This document shows, one piece after another, positions 57,279 through 64,000 of a stretch of 64,000 nt of DNA (within the stretch, counting starts at the first letter, position 1; every line of letters begins with the position of its first letter). A program made the translations under genes and the position numbers. The stretch comes from Polyporus tsugae (Eukaryota > Basidiomycota > Agaricomycetes > Polyporales > Polyporaceae), in assembly GCA_024305745.1 (NCBI GenBank), contig JAHRBS010000004.1, positions 1,922,001 through 1,986,000 on the forward strand. Reading direction: 5' to 3'. Under the pieces are notes generated by a model. The model ran no database searches and had not been told where the DNA came from. It saw nothing but the letters and a program-made list of their open reading frames with translations.

Positions 57279-59564
57279 TCAATGGCTTCTGTGGACAAGA
57301 TCCATGTACGGCGGCGGATTCGTGACCCGCTCGTGGTCGTGGTCGTCGTGTCCATGGTCGTGGTCCATGTCCGGCACCCGGTACGGCGGCGGAGCGTGCC
57401 CATGGGTCTCTCCCTCGTCATGAGGCGGAGGAGGAATGATCCCGTGTGCATGCGCCGGCGGGCTCTGCGCACGGGGCGGGCTATCGTGCGCCGCCCCGGG
57501 TGCCCTGAACTCCGCCGAGTCGATGGACGGGGGCGGGTCGGACGGGTCGTCCATCGGCGGGGGCGGCGGAGGCAGAAAGTGGTCGTCGACGCCGACGCCG
57601 ACACTGGTACCCTCGTGCGCGTTGAGTGTGATGTTCTGCTGCTCGAGCGCAAGGCCGAGCGCCTCGATCGCCGCGCCCTGGTTGAGGTCCAGGTTCGCAA
57701 GGCCGGTCACGTTCGCGTCATGCGTCGCCATCTCGAGCGAGGGCGGCGGCGTGAACGACCGCTGGGGCAGGACGTCCGCGTAGCCGTCGAACTGGTCTGC
57801 GGCGGAGAAGCCGAACAGCGTGCCCTCCCCTTCGAACGCGAGTTCCGCTGGAGATGAGGGAGGTAGAGGGGCGACGGGCGGGTAATCTGCGGACGGTACA
57901 TAGATTTCCCGTTCGGACTCGAGGAAAGTCGGTAAGCCGGACGACGACGCTTCCGCCTCAAGGAAGGTGGGTAGATGGGAAGAGGTCGACGCCTCGGCCG
58001 CTGCGGACCAGAATGGTGGTGGGGCCTCGCGTTCCTCGAAGGGCGGGGGTGCAGCGGGGACTGCGCTCGGTCCCGCCTCATACTGCGGTACTTCGGCGTC
58101 CTCGGTCCTGACTGTCCGCGTAGGTGGGCGGTCGTGTTTCTTCATATATGCGGAGTCCACAGATGATTCGACTTCCGGTAGTGGTGCAGAAGGTGGTAGG
58201 ATGATCAGAGGTATGGATACAGTCGAGACGGTCTCGGTGTGGCTAGACATTCGTATGAAGGTGGCGTGGACGAGCAGGCGGAACGACACGGAATGAAGGA
58301 CTGTGGACTGGGTGATGTATGCGCACTCGGCATCCAAATCGGTGGGGTAGGCCTCTTCTGAAGGAGGATGGTGACGCGGTGAGGAGTCTGGTAGGGGCGA
58401 TTCGTTGGGCGGGTGAAGAATGAGACGAATGCGGAGAGGACGAGAAGGATGTAATCGACACGATGCGCCGGAGAAAGCTATGACTTTGCGTTCCCCGCGC
58501 TCATTTTTCCGCGCAATGAAGTTGGGAGGTGTACGAGATGTGGACGGGCCAGGAGCTGTCTTCTGCGTCGTGGACGAAGCCTGTCCCCCATCCGTCGGTA
58601 GACTATCCTCGAAGTCGTCCTCGCCGAGCTCGTCCTCCATCTCATTCCTCCGCACGTTGATTACACGAACGAGTTCCGCCCGCAAATTTCGGAGACGCTG
58701 GCCTTGTTCCACTACGAAGTCTGCAGACGGTGTGGGCACCGTTACGTAGATTGGAATGGGTTCTCCCGCCTTGAACATTGTTCGAGGGAGTTGGACCTCT
58801 ACCCTACTCGGCTCTGAGATGATCCGCATCTCGGGCACCGGTTGGAGGTTATGTGTGTGCGAAGTGTACCGTCGCGTATGAACGACAAGTGATCGCCGGA
58901 GAGGGGCGCCTTCTTCGACAGGCCAGACGGTCGCGGTTAGGGAGTACGCGAGGGAGGACCTTGACGTATGCAGACATTGCGGGGTGTCGGGTGGGAGCGG
59001 TATTGAAAATGGAAAGCTCGACCGCTGCTGAGGACTTGGGTCTGGAGAGTCGGCGAGAACAAGTTCGGTGTCTGCAAGCTCGATCTCTCGTTCATGTGCC
59101 CTTTCGACCGAGCGCAACCACACGGACCTGTAAAACCCATAGCGTTCAGCAATGAGTTGTGTCTACTCTAGGGGACTGCACGTTGAGGTCCGCCTGAGGA
59201 ACGAAACCAGGGGCAAGGAAGGGGAGGTATTCAATGTGCATACTCACACTTTGCGCCATCTGAACTCTGCATCGGCACTTTTAATCTGCAGCTCACCTTC
59301 AATCGCCGCCCGCTCCCCGTCTGCACCGAGATAGCCCTTCTGGAAGTGCACGTAATCCTCCGCGACGGGGATAATGAGAATCTGTGGGCCCCCGCGCTCG
59401 GCCCCCAGTCCCTCATCCAGGTCCGCAAACGAGGCCGCTTCCGGGTGTGAATCTGACGGTGCGCCATCGTGCGCGGAGACGAAGCTGCAGTCCGAGTCGT
59501 CTGAAGCCTGCGCGTCCGCCCCTGATGGTTCCTGTGTGTAGGTGGGAGGGAGGTCTGTTGACAT
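57279..59564 (-). CDS. Alpha-arrestin, putative Rsp5 ubiquitin-ligase adaptor
   Basis: Alpha-arrestins bind plasma-membrane transporters or receptors and recruit the HECT ligase Rsp5 through PPxY motifs, triggering endocytosis. Two exons (59248-59564, 57279-59127) join in frame (RWRKV-SVWLRSVERAHERE) to 721 residues. The arrestin N-fold includes YVHFQKGYLGADGERAAIEG, FPFSIPLPPDTPQCL and SRSSLAYSLTATVW; the C-fold has RVEVQLPRTMFKAGEPIPIY, VTVPTPSADFVVEQGQRLRN and VSFRLLVHATFIRMSSH. PPxY-type motifs are present at both ends: LPPTYTQ near the start, and PPPYRVP and NPPPYMD at the C-terminus. The C-terminal third is acidic/Pro-rich and His-rich. Which cargo it serves cannot be told. Its convergent neighbour is Rab5. 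Confidence 0.87.
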
Positions 59565-60624
59565 TGCGAGCCAGTGGATCAGGTACCAAGATGTTCAGCG
59601 TTTAGGGCAAGCTCAGAAATGGCTGGTTAACGACGCAGAGAGGAAGACGATGTGAACATGGCACCCGAGCCTGGAGATATGAACAGAGGGTACTCAGTTG
59701 CGCCCAGTGCGCCTAGCCAGGAGCCTATGAGGCTACGGATGACAGAGACCACAGGTTCTGGCAACGGCGCTGACCTCCTTGGCCATCTTGCGCAGCGTCC
59801 AACTCCCGATCGCCCTCGGCCATTACATATCAGCCATTCATTTATGCGGAAAATTCGCCCAGCACTTCGATATCGGCCATTGTGTATTGGCGATATACTT
59901 GACTTCATCATAGACGGCGGAATAATAGGACATGACCCAGATGTTTACACAAGACGTCACAGCAGCTCCGGCACGACGAGAACACCCATGAAACCCAGGG
60001 GTACAAATGATCGGCATGATATAACATGGCGGACAAAAGATGACAAGGCATTATACCTCAAGCACCAGGTGGTAGTACCCCATACACCAAAATTGTGGAT
60101 AGCGTCTGCAATTGATGGATCTAATAAGGCGTATGCGGCAAGGCTGTGGGGTCTGACAACCACGCAAGATACCTTGGTAGGTCCCACCAACGGAGGACGA
60201 CCTAGGGCTGACTGGGACGTTTATATTATTCCTTCCGGACACTGCTATGTACACACGACCTAACAACGTACGATTAGAAAAGATACACGCAGTGATACCA
60301 GTTTGAAACGTACCTATTTAACGACATGATACAAGTCAAGGTCAAGAAGGAATGTTATTCCCTGAGTGTAGCATACCGTCAGTAAGTATAAAAGTGACAG
60401 CACAACTTCGTATTATGGGAATCGGAGTTTCGCTCTTGGCTACACATTGACCTCGTTCTACCATCGCCGGAGCGGTAGGCGAGGCTTCGATAGAGCCGGA
60501 AGAAAAACGGAAAGGCGCACGGACGGAAGGGGTCTCTTTTATTGATACAGGGAAATGTAACAAGAATACATTTAGAAACCTGTCCAATGGTAGGTATCAG
60601 ATGTGATCACAGTGACATTAGACG
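59565..60624. other. Gap with an unassigned open frame
   Basis: About 1.06 kb between the arrestin start and the DUF1764 stop. A 203-codon plus-strand frame (59652-60263) has no recognisable domain, and the minus strand reads AAYALLDPSIADAIHNFGVW, which looks protein-like but joins nothing. I would not annotate a gene without transcript evidence. Confidence 0.35.
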
Positions 60625-61217
60625 TTACTCACAGCATTGACAATCAAACGGGCACAGTGGCGTATCTGCGACGGCTGCTCAGGAGGGTAGTGGAAAGGCA
60701 GGGCTTGGATAGTACGATACTGACCGCCACCCTGGTCGGTGATCCCCAGCTCGTCCTCCTTGTATATTGCAAACCCTTCTTCAGTTTTGCAACCTAGCAG
60801 GAATGTCTGAGAAAACGCGTCATATATGTGGCAGAACTACTCACGAGGACCGGTGCCCCGGGAGTCCTTGAAGCGGTCCTCCTCCCGGTCCTTCTTGGGT
60901 TTCTTCAATTTGGCTGCGCTGACCCCAGACTTCTCCGCCTTTGCAGTCTTGCTCTGCTTTGCAGAAGGCAAGGCTGGGGAGGGGTCGAAGACAGTTTCCG
61001 GCACCTTACGCTTAGCAGGTTTGCTAGGAGCAGGAGCGTCGTCTGTCTCCTCGTGCTTGCGCTTGGATGGTTTGTCCTCGTCCTTGGCTTTCCTCTTCTT
61101 CTTGCTCTTCTTTTCCTTGTCGGAGCGAATATCAGACGAGGACGATGCTTGTGAGGGAGTGGGAGGGAGGGTTCTGCCCTTCGAGGCAAAGATGTCGTCT
61201 ATTTCAGAGGTGGGCAT
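60625..61217 (-). CDS. DUF1764 family protein
   Basis: A small conserved eukaryotic protein of unknown function. Three exons (60845-61217, 60725-60793, 60625-60665) close exactly to 160 residues. The N-terminal motif SEIDDIFASKG and the C-terminal block DSRGTGPRCKTEEGFAIYKE, DELGITDQGGDTPLCPFDCQ, CCE are diagnostic of DUF1764. The middle is Lys/Glu-rich with nuclear-localisation-like clusters (KKSKKKRKAKDEDKPSKRK), suggesting nuclear or nucleolar location. The conserved cysteine end is encoded by a 41-nt last exon, so short-exon errors would easily drop it. Divergent from SWI1, 197 bp apart. Confidence 0.9.
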
Positions 61218-61414
61218 GGAGGAGGAAAATGGAGAGGAGAGGAGACGCTGATAAGGCGCTTATGAAGGGATCACGGGGGGGGCATTGGCAGTGCACCGAA
61301 GCGAGCACGCACGGCGTTGACTCCCGCAGCCCGTCCACCCGAGTCGACGATTCGGAATCGCACATACTGACAGGCTGAGCTCGAGGAGAACGACCCGTCC
61401 GACGAGAGGATCCG
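61218..61414. promoter_or_regulatory. Divergent promoter of DUF1764 and SWI1
   Basis: 197 bp between the DUF1764 ATG and the putative split start codon of SWI1. Contains a G run and GAGGA elements. No factor site assigned. Confidence 0.45.
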
Positions 61415-64000
61415 ATGTGCGTATACACTTGTCGGTGCCTGCACTCACCGTAACTCACCCTCACTGCCTCGGTCGCTACCAACAGGCAGCATAACCTCCC
61501 AAATCTCCCGCCCTCCGTCCTCTCGCAACCATTCACCCCACATGCCAACGGGTCCGGCATATCTGATGCAGGTGGTTCGGCTCTTCCCTTCAGTCTCGAC
61601 CCGTTCACTGCGAAGCAGATGGCCGCCCTGCAAGCCACGAGTCTCGCAAAGGCGGCGAATCGCTCTGCGCCAGGCGGAACCTCGGCGGCTTATTTCGGGG
61701 GAATGTCGACGAACCAGTCCAACTCGCTTTCCGCGCCCCATGACGGCCATCCCTTTGCCCCCCTCTCCGAGTTCCAGGCGCCAAATCCGCCCATGAACGT
61801 CCGTCCTTCCCTCTCCGTTCTCCCGTCCCACAGTCGCTTACCCCCCTCCCCCGTCCACAGTCTCAACAGCAGCCCAACAATGCTGCCATGCAGCAGGAGG
61901 TCCTCAGGCGCAAGCGCAGTTGGCTCAACGGCCTTGCCTCTCTCATGGCCCAACGTGGGATGCCTCTTCCCCCACAGCTCACCGGCGTCCCCTTCCCGCC
62001 CAACTATGACCCCGCCAACATGCCATGGAAGTCTCTCGAGGTCTCCCCAGCCGACCTCGGCGTCATCCGTTTGGCTGGAAAAGATGTCGACCTTTACAGA
62101 TTATGGGGGCTGGTCACACAAAACGGAGGCGGTCAATTAGTGCGTTTTATCGTCTTTATGTCCCCCAATCCCAGTTGTTCAGTACCAAGCGCGTATGACA
62201 GGTCACTCAAAAGGGCCTTTGGCCAGGCGTCCGTCAAGCCCTGGGACTAGCCGAGACCATTTCCTCCCCCAACAACATCGCGGAACCTCAGCCTCTGGTC
62301 GCTATCCTCGAGCGATATTACACCGCGCTCCTCGGTCCATTTGAGGAAGCATACCGCAAGAACATGATGGAGCAACAGCAGCGCGCCCGCCAGCAGGGTA
62401 ACATGAACCAGCGCCCCGGCATGGTTGCAATACCAGGGCAGAACATGTCCCTCCCTGGCGGCAACCCCGCTGCAGTGGGCATGATCCCTCCATCCAATCC
62501 TCCCATGGATAGCCCCCTATCTGGTCAACTCCAAGCCCCCCAGATGCCCTTTCAACCACCTAATATGATGGGCACAGGAGGGGGGATGCCCGCAAATGGC
62601 GCCAACCACCCAGCAATGAACGGCATACCTATGGCTAAGCTGGCGTCTGGAGGATATCCGGCGATACCGGGCGGCGCCCCGAATGGAACTGCTGACCTTG
62701 AGCACGACATGGAGAATCGGAAGAGGAAGATGCAGGAGGCCGTTGAGTCGGATGCGAAGCGCGTCAGACAGAAGACCGGTATGTTCATGGGAATGGCATC
62801 GAGGACGTATCACTGATAAATATGCAGGAGGCTCAGATGTATCGGACACTCGCGGTGTAAGTCATGTTTTTCGCGTTCATGCTCGGTCCCGGCTGATTGA
62901 GATGCCACTCAGTCGGTCGCTCCCGGTCAACCACCTGAAACCGTGGTAACTCGCACCATTCTTCAGCCCTCACGACGCAAGATCGCCTATGTGCCACTCG
63001 CCCCCGAACTTGAAACCACTGGCGGTCGGAATCTTGACTTCATCCAGAGCGAATGGCATCGACTTGCATCCCGTCCACTTCGACACAGTGACGAATGGGG
63101 ACATGTTGATATTGACGCCCTTACCCTATCCTTGCGTTCGCGTATATCTACCGAGCTCTCATATTCCTTGACGACATTCGCTCTCCTCACACTCGCGCGC
63201 AATCAACATTCTCAGCAACATGGTCAACGCGAGCGAGAGGGCGGGTTCCCTATCATGCAAGCTCCGGATCTGTTGGACGAGGCCGTAGACTTGATAGAGG
63301 ACCTAGGGTTCGGCGGTGCAGAGGACGATGAAGATCTCGAGGACGGCGCGCCACTGGTCACACACAAGGAGTTGGTAAACACGCTGTTAGAAGACGGCAC
63401 CAAGCCGTTTGCTGCGCTTCAGCCTGGACCCGGGGTGAAGGACCCCAACCCTGGGTCACGTCAACGTCAGGCGGACATTATCCTCACCGCCGTCAGTATC
63501 ATTCGCAACCTTTCTCAGGGAGACGAACACAGCGGACAATACCTCGCAAAGCATGAGAAACTGTTGCACGTGTTGGTCCGACTATGCAGTCTCGCTCCGC
63601 GCAGCAAATCATCTTCTCCTGTCCCGCTTTCGCCTACCCTGTCTCTTTCCGATCTCCTCGTCGTACGGAAAGACCTCGTCCACATGATCGTCAACTTTGG
63701 CGCATTCATCAGCCTGCTGCCGACTCCTGTTCCTTCGAAGCAAATGCAGCGCACTATTAGGCGCGCATACGAGGTCATTGCATCGTTCTTCGTCGACCCT
63801 TCAGAGACCGTTTCGCCCTTCCAGTATATCCTTCAAACAGGCATCCAACTATCACAGCCTCAACCCAAACCCCCGGCGCCACCCTCCCTGGCGAACCAGG
63901 CCCTCGAGGCCTTTGCACGCTTCACTCTTCCGGACGACAATCGCCGCGCCGTGGCGATGTGCGTACCGACTCCATGGCTCTGGACAACGTTTGAGGCCCT
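61415..64000 (+). CDS. SWI1: SWI/SNF chromatin-remodelling subunit SWI1, ARID domain (3' partial)
   Basis: Swi1 is the ARID/BRIGHT-containing subunit of the SWI/SNF complex. The first coding exon appears to be only AT (61415-61416), followed by a 69-nt intron (GTGCGT...CAACAG) and the G at 61486, giving MQHNLPNLPPSVLSQPFTPH. A Pro/Gln/Ser-rich head leads into the ARID: QQEVLRRKRSWLNGLASLMA, PADLGVIRLAGKDVDLYRLW, GLVTQNGGGQLVTQKGLWPG, and LERYYTALLGPFEEAYRK. A Gln/Met/Pro-rich linker, KRKMQEAVESDAKRVRQKTG, then LQPSRRKIAYVPLAPELETT and a helical Swi1 C-terminal region (MQAPDLLDEAVDLIEDLGFG, QADIILTAVSIIRNLSQGDE) continue to the window edge with no stop. The remaining C-terminus lies outside the window. 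Confidence 0.9.

Noticed and set aside
57282..57857. Plus-strand ORF under the arrestin tail
   Set aside because: Arg/Val-rich antisense shadow of the Pro/His-rich C-terminus.
59652..60263. 203-codon plus-strand ORF
   Set aside because: No recognisable domain on either strand and no clear splice-linked partner exon.
1..64000. Secondary-metabolite cluster, CRISPR array, rRNA, intact transposase
   Set aside because: No PKS, NRPS or terpene synthase genes, no spaced direct repeats, no rRNA-like sequence and no transposase motif were seen.

Overview
The window looks like nuclear DNA of a filamentous basidiomycete, most likely a wood- or litter-decaying Agaricomycete. Nearly every gene is broken by many short GT-AG introns of about 50-70 nt with 3' ends such as CAG and TAG. 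The content includes secreted GH131 and GH3 glucan-degrading enzymes, a Na,K-ATPase-like P-type ATPase, DUF1764, INO80 Ies2 and SWI/SNF Swi1. There is no prokaryotic signal (no operons or Shine-Dalgarno sites). Gene models were built by hand by joining frames across splice sites. Where exon sums and phases close, this is stated.

Layout. 0-11 kb: a 5'-truncated seven-TM protein with a long disordered tail; RNA polymerase III subunit RPC34; a small MITE-like foldback element; a membrane-anchored J-domain protein; and two unrecognised low-complexity proteins. 11-20 kb: two secreted carbohydrate-active enzymes in tandem, GH131 (about 12.5-14.0 kb) and GH3 beta-glucosidase (15.2-19.5 kb), both unusually rich in tiny exons. 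20-32 kb, minus strand: a three-LIM protein, a P-type cation ATPase, a helical protein of unknown function and RNA polymerase III subunit RPC37. 32.9-34.6 kb: TFIIIA, divergent from RPC37. 35-44.8 kb: a protein with a GYF domain embedded in a CNH propeller, cyclin H, a GPI-anchored wall/surface protein and Ies2. 44.8-47.2 kb: a gene-poor stretch with a tandem repeat and a perfect inverted repeat. 47-64 kb: a DUF7726 protein, Fap7, a second seven-TM protein, an alginate-lyase-like polysaccharide lyase, a Rab5 GTPase, an alpha-arrestin with PPxY motifs, a DUF1764 protein and the 5' part of SWI1, which runs off the end.

Three themes stand out. RNA polymerase III: RPC34, RPC37 and TFIIIA lie within 32 kb, the last two sharing a 180-bp divergent promoter. 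Chromatin and general transcription: Ies2, Swi1 and cyclin H. Extracellular polysaccharide breakdown: GH131, GH3 and the alginate-lyase-like enzyme. Rab5 and the alpha-arrestin, both endocytic, are convergent neighbours.

The most unusual items are the 4-, 6- and 12-nt microexons around the GH3 catalytic Asp codon, the apparent split start codon of SWI1, the GYF-in-CNH architecture, the SR-like insertion in RPC34, and the ATPase with a substituted M6 ion-site position. I found no convincing tRNA, rRNA, CRISPR or intact transposon.
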